Origin: Crossaster papposus
Taxonomy: Eukaryota > Echinodermata > Asteroidea > Velatida > Solasteridae
DNA: 64,000 nucleotides
Reading direction: 5' to 3'
NCBI GenBank assembly: GCA_037893245.1
Contig: JBAIAA010000525.1
Coordinates: 310,001-374,000, forward strand
The first letter of the stretch is position 1, and the number at the start of each line of letters is the position of its first letter. A program made the position numbers and the translations under genes. Below, piece by piece: positions 33,481-46,624 of this stretch. Below the pieces are notes generated by a model, which saw only the letters and a list, made by a program, of their open reading frames with translations, searched no databases and was not told where the DNA came from.

Positions 33481-34159
33481 TTTGGCACCCAAGTTTGGTT
33501 TTCGTAGATTTACACCGGCTAACAATGAACCCGAAGTATCAGCAACAAACTTGAATACAGGTCATTTCTTATAGGCCGTATGGTGTAACTGAAAAGATGC
33601 CTAAAAATGAGTTTCGTTTCGACCCCATGGGTCTACTTTTTGAAGGCATATATAGTTTCTAGTAGCTATTTAAAATACTATGCTAAAAGTTCTCCAAACA
33701 ATATCTAGTCGAACTTGAGTTATTCACTTTAAAAATGTAATGGGGCGAAACTAGCATGGGGCGAGTTGGTTTTTGCCCCAAAGCCACTTCGCCCCATACT
33801 TAATGTATATTGACTCAAACCAAATTGCCCCGTATAACACATGTACATCACCGGTTTTTGTGTGACTAATATAACTGTTTACCCCTGTTTACATGTAATT
33901 GTAAATCAGTCCTTTTGGCTTGATAGGTGCCCAGATTGATCTATTTAAATACGTTTTTTTATATTTGATTGATAAATAAAATGGGTTATTCAATCTGCAT
34001 TATTTTTTATAATTTTAAAAGAAACAAATATTATTATTAATATTTTTGAAGGGAGGGGGGATGGGTAATTAGCTGTTTTGTTTAAAGGAGTCAATTTAAT
34101 AGGTTTCATATGTAAGGCAAGCTTGTAATGAAATATATAATAATGAAAACAATCAAAAA
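33481..34159. other. Unique-looking DNA before the satellite
   Basis: Contains two inverted GGGGCGAAACTAGC- and GGGGCAAT-like words (33740-33840), otherwise nothing recognised. The satellite begins at the hairpin near 34161. Confidence 0.4.
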
Positions 34160-36793
34160 CTAGACAGGTGTTTGTGGACAAACACAGAGCTGTTTCGAGT
34201 GTCTAAAAGTACTTTTAATATGTGTGTGGTGGTCTTTTGTGTGTGCCAAGTCTCAAGTCGATCAGATTTACTAAAGTGTCAACGGCAATAGTCTAAAGAA
34301 AAACGTGTACAAAACCTATGGGGAAAAATGTGCACCTTTAACGTGACGTCACGTGACCTTGAATGACGTAATCGTGCCAAATTTCTTCTAGGGCCGTCTG
34401 CGGATGATGGTCTAGGTGTGTGCCAAGTCTCAAGTCGATCGGATTTACTAAAGTGTCAAAGTCAACAGTCTAAACAAAAACGTGTACAAAACCAATGGGA
34501 GAAAAATGTGCACCTTTAACGTGACGTCACGTGACCGTAAATGACGCAATCGTGCCGAATTTCTTTCAGAAACATCTAAGAAGGGTGTTCTAAGTGTATG
34601 CCAAGTTTCAAGTCGGTCGGATTTACTAAAGTATCAAAGTCAATAGTCTGAAGGAAAACGTGTACAAATCCTATGGGGAAAATTTCACCTTTAACGCGAA
34701 GTCACGTGACCTTGAATGACGTAATCGCGACAAATTTCTTCTAGGATCGTCTTTAGGTGGTTGTCTAAATGTATGCCAAGTCTCAAGTCGATCGGAATTA
34801 CCAAAGTGTAAAAGTGTATTGTCTGAATAAACGTGTGCAAATCCTATGGAGAAAAGTCTGAAAAAGAAAAAAAAAAAAAAGACTAGACATGTGTTTGTGG
34901 ACAAACACAGAGCTGTTTCGAGTGTCTAAAATTACTTTCAATATGTATGTGGTGGTCTTTTGTGTGTGCCAAGTCTCAAGTCGATCGGATTTACTAAAGT
35001 GTCAAAGTCAATAGCCTAAAAAAAAACGTGTACAAAACCTAAGGGGGGAAATTGAGGCTTTAACGTGACGCCCCGTGACCTTGAATGACGTAATCGTGCC
35101 GAATGTCTTCTAGGACCGTCTGTGGATGGTGGTCTAAGTGTGTGCCAAGTCTCAAGTCGATCAAATTTATGAAAGTGTCGAAGTCATAGTCTAAAGAAAA
35201 ACGTGTACAAAACCTATGGGGGAAAAAATTGAAACTTTAACGTGACGTTACGTGACCTTGAATGACGCAATCGTGCCGAATTTCTTCCAGGACTATCTGT
35301 GGGTGATGTTCTAAGTGTATGCCAAGTTTCAAGTCGGTCGGATGTACCAAAGTGTCAAAGTCAATAGTGTGAAGAAAAACGTGTACAAAACCTATGGGAA
35401 AAATTTAACCTTTAACGCAAAGTCACGTGACCTTGAGTGACGTAATCGCGACGAATTTCTTCTAGGACCGTCCTTGGGTGGTTGTCTAAATGTATGCCAA
35501 GTTTCAAATCGATCGGATTTACCAAAGTGTCAAAGTGTATTGTCTGAACAAACGTGTACAAATCCTATGGAGAACAAAAGGCAAAAAAAAAAAAACTAGA
35601 CATGTGTTTGTGGACAAACACAGAGCTGTTTCGAGTGTCTAAAATTACTTTTAATATGTGTGTGTGGTCTTTTGTGTGTGCCAAGTCTCAAGTCGATCAA
35701 ATTTACTAAAGTGTCAACGGCAATAGTCTAAAGAAAAACGTGTACAAAACCTATGGGGGGGGGAAATTGAAACTTTAACGGGACGTTACGTGACCTTGAA
35801 TGACGCAATCGTGCCGAATTTCTTCCAAGACCATCTGTGGGTGATGTTCTAAGTGTATGCCAAGTTTCAAGTCAATCGGATGTACCAAAGTGTCGAAGTC
35901 AATAGTGTGAAGAAAAACGTGTACAAAACCTATGGGGAAAATTTAACCTTTAACGCAAAGTCACGTGACCTTGAGTGACGTAATCGCGACGAATTTCTTC
36001 TAGGACCGTCCTTGGGTGGTTGTCTAAATGTATGCCAAGTCTCAAGTCGATCAGATTTACCAAAGTGTCAAAGTGTATTGGCTGAAAAAACGTGTACAAA
36101 TCCTATGGGAAAAAGTCTGAAAGTGGAAAAAAAAAAAAAAAAAAACTAGACATGTGTTTGTGGACAAACACAGAGCTGTTTCGAGTGTCTCACATTATTT
36201 TTCATAATTTACGAAAGTGTCTATAACACACACTTGAATACTTGCATGCCAAGTTTGACCCCAATCGGACTTGTACTTCCAGAGATAGAGGGTCTTAAAA
36301 ACTACACCTTAAATGTGACGTCACATGACCCACGATGACGTCATCATGACGTCATCTTAATTTTCGTCTATAACACATCCTGGAATACTTGCATACCAAG
36401 ATTGACCCCAATCAGACCTTTACTTCCAGAGATAGAGGGTCTTAAAAACTACACCTTTAAAGTGACGTCACATGACCCACGATGACGTCATCATGACGAT
36501 TATCCTTGTGGCCCTCCTAGAGATGGTGGTCGAGGTGTGTACTAAGTCTCGAGTCGATTGGATTTACCAAAGTGTCAAATTCAATAGTCTGACGAAAAAC
36601 GTATACAAAACCTATAGGAAAAACTGCGCCTTTAATGTGACGTCACATGACACCCGATGACGTCATCGTGATGTCATCTTAATTTTTGTCTATAACACAT
36701 CCCGGGATACTTGCATATCAAGTTTGTCCCCAATCGGGCCTGTACTTCCAGAGATAGAGGGTCTTATAAACTACACCTTTAATGTGACGTCAA

Positions 36794-38800
36794 ATGACCC
36801 ACGATGACGTCATCATGACGATTTTTCTTCTGGCCCCCCTGGGGATGGTGGTCGAGGTGTGTCCTAAGTCTCAAGTCGATCAGATTGACCGAAGTGTCAA
36901 AGTCAATAGTCTGAAGGAAAACGTGTACAAAACCTATGGGGAAAACTACACCTTTAATGTGACGTCACATGACACCTGATGACGTCATCATTACGTCAAC
37001 TTAATTTTCGTCTATAACACATCCCGGAATACCTGAATACCAAGTTTGACCCTAATTGGACTTGTACTTCCAGAGATATAGAGTCTTAAAAACTACACCT
37101 TTAATGTGACGTCACATGACCCACGATAATGTCATCATGATGTCACCCTATTTTTCGTCTATAACACATCCCGGAATACTCGTATACCAAGTTTGACCCC
37201 AATCGGACACGTACTTTCAGAGATAGAGGGTCCTAAAAACTGTACCTTTAATGTGACGTCACATGACACCCGATGACGTCATCATAATGTCATCTTAATT
37301 ATCGTCTATAACTCATCCTGGAATACATGAATACTAAGTTTGACCCCAATCGGATCTGTACTTCCAGAGATAGAGGGTCCTAAAAACTGCACCTTTAACG
37401 TGACGTCACATGACCCCCGATGACGTAATCATGACGATTTTGCTCTTGGCCCTTCTGAGGATGGTGGTTGAGGTTTCTATCAAGTCTAAAGTCAATCGGA
37501 TTGACCAAAGTGTCAAACTTAATAGCCTAAAGGAAAACGTGTACAAAACCTATGGGGAAAACTACACCTTTAATGTGACGTCACATGACACCTGATGACG
37601 TCATCATTATGTCAACTTAATTTTCGTCTATAACACATCCCGGAATACCTGAATACCAAGTTTGACCCTAATTGGACTTGTACTTCCAGAGATATAGAGT
37701 CTTAAAAACTACACCTTTAATGTGACGTCACATGACCCACGATAATGTCATCACGATGTCACCCTATTTTTCGTCTATAACACATCCCGGAATACTCGTA
37801 TACCAAGTTTGACCCCAATCGGACACGTACTTTCAGAGATAGAGGGTCCTAAAAACTGTACCTTTAATGTGACGTCACATGACACCCGATGACGTCATCA
37901 TAATGTCATCTTAATTATCGTCTATAACTCATCCTGGAATACATGAATACTAAGTTTGACCCCAATCGGATCTGTACTTCCAGAGATAGAGGGTCCTAAA
38001 AACTGCACCTTTAACGTGACGTCACATGACCCCCGATGACGTAATCATGACGATTTTGCTCTTGGCCCTTCTGAGGATGGTGGTTGAGGTTTCTATCAAG
38101 TCTAAAGTCAATCGGATTGACCAAAGTGTCAAACTTAATAGCCTAAAGGAAAACGTGTACAAAACCTATGGGGAAAACTACACCTTTAATGTGACGTCAC
38201 ATGACACCTGATGACGTCATCATTATGTCAACTTAATTTTCGTCTATAACACATCCCGGAATACCTGAATACCAAGTTTGACCCTAATTGGACTTGTACT
38301 TCCAGAGATATAGAGTCTTAAAAACTACACCTTTAATGTGACGTCACATGACCCACGATAATGTCATCATGATGTCACCCTATTTTTCGTCTATAACACA
38401 TCCCGGAATACTCGTATACCAAGTTTGACCCCAATCGGACACGTACTTTCAGAGATAGAGGGTCCTAAAAACTGCACCTTTAATGTGACGTCACATGACA
38501 CCCGATGACGTCATCATAATGTCATCTTAATTATCGTCTATAACTCATCCTGGAATACATGAATACTAAGTTTGACCCCAATCGGATCTGTACTTCCAGA
38601 GATAGAGGGTCCTAAAAACTGCACCTTTAACGTGACGTCACATGACCCCCGATGACGTAATCATGACGATTTTGCTCTTGGCCCTTCTGAGGATGGTGGT
38701 TGAGGTTTCTATCAAGTCTAAAGTCAATCGGATTGACCAAAGTGTCAAACTTAATAGCCTAAAGGAAAACGTGTACAAAACCTATGGGGAAATATTGTAC
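36794..38800. repeat. 616-bp higher-order repeat (A+B+B+B), about three copies
   Basis: Near-identical sequence recurs with a 616-bp period: matching points lie at 36794, 37410 and 38026. The 37410 and 38026 copies look the same base for base over most of their length. One unit equals one A monomer (about 175 bp) plus three B monomers of 147 bp. The near identity implies recent tandem duplication or gene-conversion-like homogenisation. Confidence 0.85.
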
Positions 38801-39112
38801 CTTTAACGTGACATCACGTGACCATGAATGACGTGATCGTGACGAATTTCTTCTAGGACCATCTGTGGGTGGTTGTCTAAATGTATGCCAAGTCTCAAGT
38901 CGATCGGATTTACCAAAGTGCCAAAGTGTATTGGCTGAAGAAAAAACGTGTACAAACCCTATGGAGAGGAGTCTGAAACGGAGGAAAAAAAAAAAAAAAC
39001 TAGACATGTGTTTGTGGACAAACACAGAGCTGTTTCGGGTGTCTAACATTACTTTCTATATGTGTATCTGATGATGGTCTATGTGTGTGCCAAGTCTGAC
39101 GTCGATGAGTTA

Positions 39113-39403
39113 GTCTTGCATACGCACTGTGGACATCCGAACAATATAGGTCCACACGATGCGGGAAGAGGTTACGGTTTGTGGACTTGCACACGTCCAC
39201 AATCTGTTTTTTAGTTTCCGAAAAAGAGCGCTAGAGGAAAATCGGGTTAGGGTTATATATAGAAAAGATAGAAGGGACAGCTGAGAGGCCCATAATCCAA
39301 ATTTGAGGGTAAATTTGTTTTGGGGAAGCGAGACAAATGAGTATTTAGTCAAAGTTTGTTAACTACACGAAGACAAAGGAATGTCCACAGTGCGTATGTA
39401 AGG
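39113..39403. mobile_element. 291-bp MITE inside an A monomer
   Basis: GTCTTGCATACGCACTGTGG at the left is mirrored by CCACAGTGCGTATGTAAGG at the right. TTA (39110-39112) and TAA (39404-39406) flank it. The satellite text resumes afterwards (GGATTTACACAATTGCC, as at 51050). A single TTAGGG word inside is not a telomere array. Confidence 0.6.
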
Positions 39404-41361
39404 TAAAGCTGCGTGGATTTACACAATTGCCAAAGATATATTAGTTGGAAAAATGTGTACAAATCCTATGGGGAAAATTGCACCTTTAATGTGACGTCAC
39501 ATGACACCCGATGATGTCATCATGATGTCATCTTAATTTTCGTCTGTAACACATCCTGGAATACTTGCATACCAAGCTTGACCCCAATCGGGCCTGTATT
39601 TCCAAAGATAGAGGGTCCTTAAAACTGCACCTTTAATGTGACGTCACATGACCCACGATGATGTCATTATGACGATTTTCCCCTTGGCCCACCTGGGGAT
39701 GGTGGTCGAGATGTGTGCTAAGTCTCGAGTCGATCAAATGTACGAAAGTGTCAAAGTCAATAGTCTGAAGACAAACGTGTACAAACCCTATGGGAAAAAA
39801 TGTACACCTTTAACGTCACGTCACGTGACCTTGAATAACGCAAATCATGCCGAATTTCGTCCAGGACCATCTGTGGGTGGTGTTCTAGGTGTATGCTAAG
39901 TCTTAAGTCGAACGGATTCATTAAAGTGTCAAAGTCAATAGTTTGAAGAAAAACGTGTACAAAACCTATGGGGAAAATTATACCTTTAACATGACGTCAC
40001 GTGACCTTGAATTACGGAATCGCGACGAATTTCTTCTAGGACCGTCCTTGGGTGGTTGTCTAAGTGTATGCCAAGTTTCAAGTCGATCGGATTTACCAAA
40101 GTGTCAAAGTGTATTGGCAGAAAAAACGTGTACAAATCCTATGGGAAAAAATGACAAATAAAAAAAAGAAAAAAAAAAAGAAAAAAAAAAAAAAACTAGA
40201 CATGTGTTTGTGGACAAACACAGAGCTGTTTCGGATGTCTAAGATGACTTTCATTATGTGTGTGCCAAGTCTGAAATCGATTGGATTTGCCAATTTTCCC
40301 AAGATATATAAGTTGAAAAATAGGTGTACAAATCCTATGGAAAAAACTGCACCTTTAATATGACGTCACATGACACCCGATGATATCATCATGATGTCAT
40401 CTTAATTTTCGTCTATAACACATTCTGGAATACTTGCATACCAAGTTTGGCCCCAATCAGACATCTACTTCCAGAGATAGAGGGTCCTAAAATCTGCCCC
40501 TTTAATGTGACGTCACATGACCCACGATGACGTTATCCTGACGATTTTCCACTTGGCCCTCCTGGGTATGGTGGTCGAGGTGTGTGCTAAGTCTCAAGTC
40601 GATCGGATTTACCAAATTGTCAAATTCAATAGTCTAAAGAAAAACGTGTACAAAACCTATGGAGAAAATTGAACCTTTAATGTGACGTCACATGACACCC
40701 GATGATGTCATAATTACGTCATCTTAATTTTCGTCTATAACACATCCTCGAATACTTGCAAACCAAGTTTGACCCCAACCGGACTTGTACTTTCAGAGTT
40801 AGAGGGTCCTAAAAACTAAACCTTTAATGTGACGTCCCATGACCCCCCGATGACGTCATCATGACGATTTTCCCCTTGGCCCTCCTGGAGATGATGGTCG
40901 AGGTGTGTGCTAAGTCTCAAGTCGATCAAATTTACGAAAGTGTCAAAGTCAATAGTCTGAAGAAAAACGTGTACAAACCCTATAGGGAAAAAAGTGCACC
41001 TTTAACGTCACGTCACGTGACCTTAAATGACGCAATCGTGCCAAATGTCTTCAAGAGCCATCTGTGGGTGGTGTTTTAGGTGTATGCCAAGTTTCAAGTC
41101 GGTCGGATTTACCAAAGTGTCAAAGTCAATAGTCTGAAGAAAAACGTGTACAAAACCTATGGGGAAAAATTGTACCTTTAACATGACGTCACATGACCTT
41201 GAATGACGTAATCGCGACGAATTTCTTCTAGGACCGTCCTTGGGTGGTTGTCTAAATGTATGCCAAGTCTCAAGTCGATCGGATTTACCAAAGTGTCAAA
41301 GTGCTATGCCAGAAAAAAATGACAAAAAAGAAAAAAAAAAAGAAAAAAAAAAAAAAGAAAA

Positions 41362-41665
41362 AAAAAAACTTTAACGAAAACAAAAGCTGTTTCGGCCGAA
41401 ATGCCGAAACAGCTAAAAAAAACTTTAACGAAAACAAAAGCTGTTTCGGCTGAAAGGCCGAAACAGCTAAAAAAACTTTAACGAAAACAAAAGCTGTTTC
41501 GGCTGAATTGCCGAAACAGCTAAAAAAAAAAAAAAAAAAAAAAAGGAAAAAAAAAACTTTAACGATTACAAAAGCTGTTTCGGTGAAAAATCGAAACAGC
41601 TAAAAAACTTTAACGAAAACAAAAGCTGTTTCGGTGAAAAACCGAAACAGCTAAAAAAAACTAGA
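41362..41665. repeat. Cluster of five CTGTTTCGGC hairpins between poly(A) tracts
   Basis: Five copies of AACTTTAACGAAAACAAAAG followed by an inverted repeat AGCTGTTTCGG..CCGAAACAGCT with a loop of 4-8 bases and then A runs. The loops differ (for example GAAAA, CTGAAAG) while the stems are kept complementary: both GGC/GCC and GG/CC forms occur as matched pairs. Confidence 0.85.
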
Positions 41666-42047
41666 CATGTGTTTGTGGACGGAGCTGTTTCGAGTGTCTA
41701 AAATTACTTTCAATATGTGTGTGGTGGTCTTTTGTGTGTGCCAAGTCTCAAGTCGATCAGATTTACTAAAGTGTCAAAGGCAATATTCTAAAGAAAAACG
41801 TGTACAAAACCTATGGGGGAAAGATTGAATCTTTAACGTGACGCCCCGTGACCTTGAATGACCTAATCGTGCCGAATTTCTTCTAGGACCGTCTGGGGGT
41901 GGTGTTCTAAGTGTATGCTAAGTTTCAAGTCGGTCGCATTTACCAAAGTGTCAAAGACAATAGTCTTAAGAAAAACGTGTACAAAACCTATGGGAAAAAT
42001 TCTGAAAAAAAAAAAAAAAAAAAAACTAGACATGTGTTTGTGGACAA

Positions 42048-42240
42048 ACACACACAAGTGGGTAAATGCCGTCAATAGGGGACGGGGCATTGTCCGACCG
42101 TCTTCCCTCTTTTGTTTGTACTCTAACGTTTTCGGATGATCGCCATAGGATTTGCACACGAGTCTGAATCGGGGACCTTTGCGGAATAGGGGACCCCATT
42201 GTTCCCTTTGTCCTACGTCCCCTATTTCAATCAAAAACAA
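42048..42240. other. Unrelated 190-bp insert within the hairpin unit
   Basis: Between two halves of the ACAAACACAGAGCTGTTTCG unit lies foreign DNA with ATAGGGGACGGGGC, GGGGACCTTTGCGGAATAGG and GGGGACCCCATTG words. It is not satellite; origin unknown. Confidence 0.5.
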
Positions 42241-42243
42241 ACG

Positions 42244-43717
42244 CAGAGCTGTTTCGAGTGTCTTACATTACTTTCAATATGTGTGTGTGGTGGTCTATGT
42301 GTGTGCCAAGTCTCAAGTCGATCAAATTTACGAAAGTGTCAAAGTCAACAGTCTAAAGAAAAACGTGTACAAAACCTAAGGGGGAAAATTGAACCTTTAA
42401 CGTGACGCTCCGTGACCTTGAATGACGTAATCGTGCCGATTTTTTTCTAGGACCGTCTGTGGATGGTGGTCTAAGTGTGTGCTAAGTCTTAAGTCGATCG
42501 GATTTACTAAAGTGTCAAAGTCAATAGTCTAAAGAAAAACGTGTACAAAACCAATGGGAGAAAAATGTGCACCTTTAACGTGACGTCACGTGACGTTCAA
42601 TGACGCAATCGTGCCAAATTTCTTTCAGGAACATCTGGGGGTGGTGTTCTAAGGGCATGCCAAGTTTCAAGTCGGTCGGATTTACCGAAGTGTCAAATTC
42701 AATAGTCTGAAGAAAAACGTGTACAAAACCTATGGGGAAAATTTCACCTTTAACGCGAAGTCACGTGACCTTGAATGACGTAATCGCGACGAATTTCTTC
42801 TAGGACCGTCCTTGGGTGGTTGTCTAAGTGTATGCCAAGTCTCAAGTCGATCGGATTTCCCAAAGTGTCAAAGTGTATTGTCTGAACAAACGTGTACAAA
42901 TCCTATGAAGAACAAAAGGCAAAGAAAAAAAAAAAAAAGAGAAAAAAAAAAAAAACTAGACATGTGTTTGTGGACAAACACAGAGCTGTTTCGAGTGTCT
43001 TACATTACTTTCAATATGTGTGTGTGGTGGTCTATGTGTGTGCCAAGTCTCAAGTCGATCAAATTTACGAAAGTGTCAAAGTCAACAGTCTAAAGAAAAA
43101 CGTGTACAAAACCTAAGGGGGAAAATTGAACCTTTAACGTGACGCTCCGTGACCTTGAATGACGTAATCGTGCCGATTTTTTTCTAGGACCGTCTGTGGA
43201 TGGTGGTCTAAGTGTGTGCTAAGTCTTAAGTCGATCGGATTTACTAAAGTGTCAAAGTCAATAGTCTAAAGAAAAACGTGTACAAAACCAATGGGAGAAA
43301 AATGTGCACCTTTAACGTGACGTCACGTGACGTTCAATGACGCAATCGTGCCAAATTTCTTTCAGGAACATCTGGGGGTGGTGTTCTAAGGGCATGCCAA
43401 GTTTCAAGTCGGTCGGATTTACCGAAGTGTCAAATTCAATAGTCTGAAGAAAAACGTGTACAAAACCTATGGGGAAAATTTCACCTTTAACGCGAAGTCA
43501 CGTGACCTTGAATGACGTAATCGCGACGAATTTCTTCTAGGACCGTCCTTGGGTGGTTGTCTAAGTGTATGCCAAGTCTCAAGTCGATCGGATTTCCCAA
43601 AGTGTCAAAGTGTATTGTCTGAACAAACGTGTACAAATTCTATGAAGAACAAAAGGCAAAGAAAAAAAAACTAGAAATGTGTTTGTGGACAAACACAGAG
43701 CTGTTTCGCTTGTCTAA
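42244..43717. repeat. Tandem duplication of a 737-bp unit (four A monomers plus hairpin)
   Basis: 42244-42980 and 42981-43717 are nearly identical, including the odd variants GTGACGCTCCGTGACC and TAAGGGCATGCCAAG. Each holds four A monomers, an A-rich end and the hairpin unit. The two differ mainly in the length of the A tract. Confidence 0.85.
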
Positions 43718-45072
43718 AATGACTTTGAATATGTGAGTGGTGGTCTATGTGTGTACCAAATCTGAAGTCAATCGGATTTACCAAAGTGCCAAATATATCT
43801 TGGTTGCAAAAAACGTGTACAAATCCTATGGGAAAAACTGCACCTTTAACGTGACGTCACATGGCCCACGATGACGTCGTCATGACGTCATCTTAATTTC
43901 CGTCTATAACACATCCTGGAATACTTGCATACCAAGTTTGACCCCAATCAGACCTTTACTTCCAGAGATAGAGGGTCTTAAAAACTACACCTTTAAAGTG
44001 ACGTCACCTGACCCACGATGACGTCATCATGACGATTATCCTTGTGGCCCTCATAAGCCTTTTTGAGGTATGGCCGATATACACATTGTCAACAGAGGGC
44101 GCCCTTCGGGTTGGGTAAACAACATCCATCATGGCTGCCAAGCACAGTCTGACAGTTTAGTTTTATTGACAACATAAACGAAGTAGGCCTATCATCGGTG
44201 AAGCTGGTGAGTATCCTAATGTAATAAAATGTGTGAACTGTATGAAGAAGAATACCTGTTTAAGTATATGGCCAACTTTCCATTGGTGTTTGTGCACTAA
44301 ATTGTGATTTGTTTTCTTACAAAAAGGACAAACTTGCGAACATTTTTACCAGTTTACTTCCCATATGCCATGCATGCTTGAACGTCGTTGGGATATATAT
44401 GATGCATGACATGCATGACCAAAGCCCATGATGACTCTAATTGAATTAACGTGGTTAGTTCTGTATAAACCAACTTGCCAGTACTGTGTGGGCCTGTGGT
44501 TAGCAGTTTTTACAATCGCTGAGGTTAACTTTAATGCATTCAGCTTCAATTTGTGATTGTTTCCACAAATTTAAACAAGTTATTGTCCTTTTTGGTTATT
44601 GTACATGTTGTGTTTCTCACCTCGGTTTCCCCTCATCATTCCTCTTTCTTCGTCCCACAGTAATTATCTCAACTTGTTCGGGCCCAGCCTGGGCATTCCC
44701 AACTTTCACACAGTTTTATATCCTCCCTCCCTTTGACTGCTTTTATATTTCCCTCCGTACCCAAGCCCACAAGTTCTTTTATTTTCCCGCACCCTTGTCC
44801 ATCTTCTCATCTGTAGTAGTGCGTTGTCAAACATGTCAGTGTCTACATTTGTATTTTCTTGTCATTCAGCCTTTGAGAAAGATTGTGCTAGGATCGAAAC
44901 GTCAGGCCCTCCTAACTTTTATTGTTAAATAAAAGTGGCGGTCGGATACCACACTATTCCCCAGATAAAAAACAAAATAATAGGCGTATTCAAGAAATAA
45001 GTTGAATTCAAGTGGCATACTGAACACTTTTCAATTGTATTTTTCTGTTTTGCTATTATTTAATGTTTCAGG

Positions 45073-46624
45073 TATGCCTCACAGCTGCTGTGTACCCCGT
45101 GTCCTAAATCAGGCTACAGAACAGTTGACGGAAGGAAAGTCACATTTCACAAACTACCAGCTCTAAAATTCATCAGGCCTCAGTGGTTACATGTTATTAA
45201 ACGGGACCCTGGTAAACATTTCAAAATATCAGAGCACACGAAAGTATGCTCTCTTCATTTTAAAGATACTGACTTCCTGAAAGACACATGTAGAACAAAG
45301 AACACACTGCTACCATATGCTGTACCCTCGATTTTTGCATGGACCAAGACACTAGCTACAAAGGAATCAAAGCGGAGACCTCCTAGACACCGTCCTGACT
45401 TTGCAGATAACACAACCGTAGAGAAATCAAACGATGAAGAAGCTAAAGAAGTAACACCAGACACTTTTTTGCAGAAAGAAAATGATGAATTGAAAGACCA
45501 AATCTAGAAGTTAAATGAGGTTATTTCTGAAACAAAGAAAAAACTTGAAAGGTTAGAAAATGTGCAAGAAGAACTGAACCAAGCTAAAGAAAAGGTTGAG
45601 AGTAGTCTGAACTTTAGACTAAACACATTTAAAGATGATGATGCATCAATGGAATTTTATACAGGATTCACATACGCAACATTTAATATTATTTACAGCT
45701 TGCTTGACCCAGGACCAAATGGTGAGAACATTGATTTATATGCAAGAAGTAAATGTGCTGATGTACGCCTGTCAAACCATGACCCAGATCATACTCCGAT
45801 CTGTCACAGGCACAAAGAAAGGGACAATCCCCAGCTTTGCCTTTCCAAGAACAATTCTTTTTGACTCTTCGCTTGAGGACAGGTTTTTCTGAGCTGCATT
45901 TAGCACATTTTGTTTGGAATTTCATGCAGCACCGTGTCGCGTTACATCATCTCGTGGGTAAATTTCATGTTTCTAAAGCTTGAATATGTGGATAGACCGA
46001 GAAACTGTTGATAAAACAATGCCCCAAAGTTTTCAGACAAAGTTTCCAAACACCCGTGTCATCATAGACTGCACTGAAATTAAAACTGAAACCCCATCAA
46101 CACTTGTCCTGAACAGTGAAATGTTTTCACAGTATAAAAATGCATGTACAGTGAAAGGACTTGTTGGAATATCCCCATCAGGAGCAGTGACATTCGCAAG
46201 TAAACTTTACACCGGCTCCATATCAGACCGAAAGATTACAGAAGAAAGTGGTCTGCTGAAGATGGATTTTAATGACAATGATGTTGTGATGGCGGACAAG
46301 GGATTTCTTATAGATGATCTGTTATCTGAAAAGGTGGAAGCAAAAAATGTGAGACTGACCATTCCTCCATTTCTGGAGAAAAGGGGTCAGTTTTCTGAAG
46401 AGGATGTTTTGGCAACTCAAGAGATTGCTGCAGAAAGAATCCACGTGGAACGTGCCATCAACAAAATCAAGAACTTTCATATTTTTGATACACCAGTGCC
46501 TATAAACATGGCAGGCTCCATCAATCAGATTTGGTCTGTGTGTGCTGCACTTACAAACTTTCAAAGCCCACTCCTCTCTGACCACCCAGTGTTTATAATA
46601 GACAATGCTAATCAAGTGTTGTAA
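45073..46624 (+). pseudogene. THAP zinc-finger/DDE_4 transposase, several frameshifts
   Basis: Starts MPHSCCVPR after a TTTCAG acceptor-like site. A shift near 45105 is needed to reach the THAP domain proper: KSGYRTVDGRKVTFHKLP, a conserved Trp (PQW), CSLHF and the AVPS box. A TAG at 45506 interrupts a coiled-coil stretch (KKLERLENVQEELNQAKEKV). Another shift near 45840 and decay at 45890-45980 damage the helix-turn-helix part. The catalytic core is open from about 45980 to 46624: VIIDCTE (first Asp), VVMADKGF (second Asp) and RIHVERAINKIK (Glu). It would have cut and joined the transposon ends. The core looks intact, the N-terminal half does not. Confidence 0.82.

Larger units (their letters stand above)
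34160..44052. repeat. Complex A/B satellite array, left block
   Basis: Tandem array of two related monomers. A (about 176 bp) has GCCAAGTCTCAAGTCGATCG, AAAAACGTGTACAAAACC, CCTTTAACGTGACGTCACGT and TTTCTTCTAGGACCGTC. B (147 bp) has ACCAAGTTTGACCCCAATC, TTCCAGAGATAGAGGGTC, TTTAATGTGACGTCACATGA and GATGACGTCATCATGACG. A and B share order and the core CCTTTAAnGTGACGTCAC, so they probably descend from one unit. Blocks end in poly(A) followed by the hairpin unit ACTAGACATGTGTTTGTGG. Copies spaced 177, 178 and 175 bp were measured at 34245-34775. No transcription unit is evident. Confidence 0.9.

Noticed and set aside
36472-38211. Repeated 61-83 codon frames in the satellite (for example VEVCAKSQVDRIYQSVK)
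   Set aside because: They follow the monomer period, differ in frame from copy to copy and end at A tracts; they are translations of the repeat, not genes.
39241-39260. Telomeric repeat
   Set aside because: Only one TTAGGG word inside a MITE.
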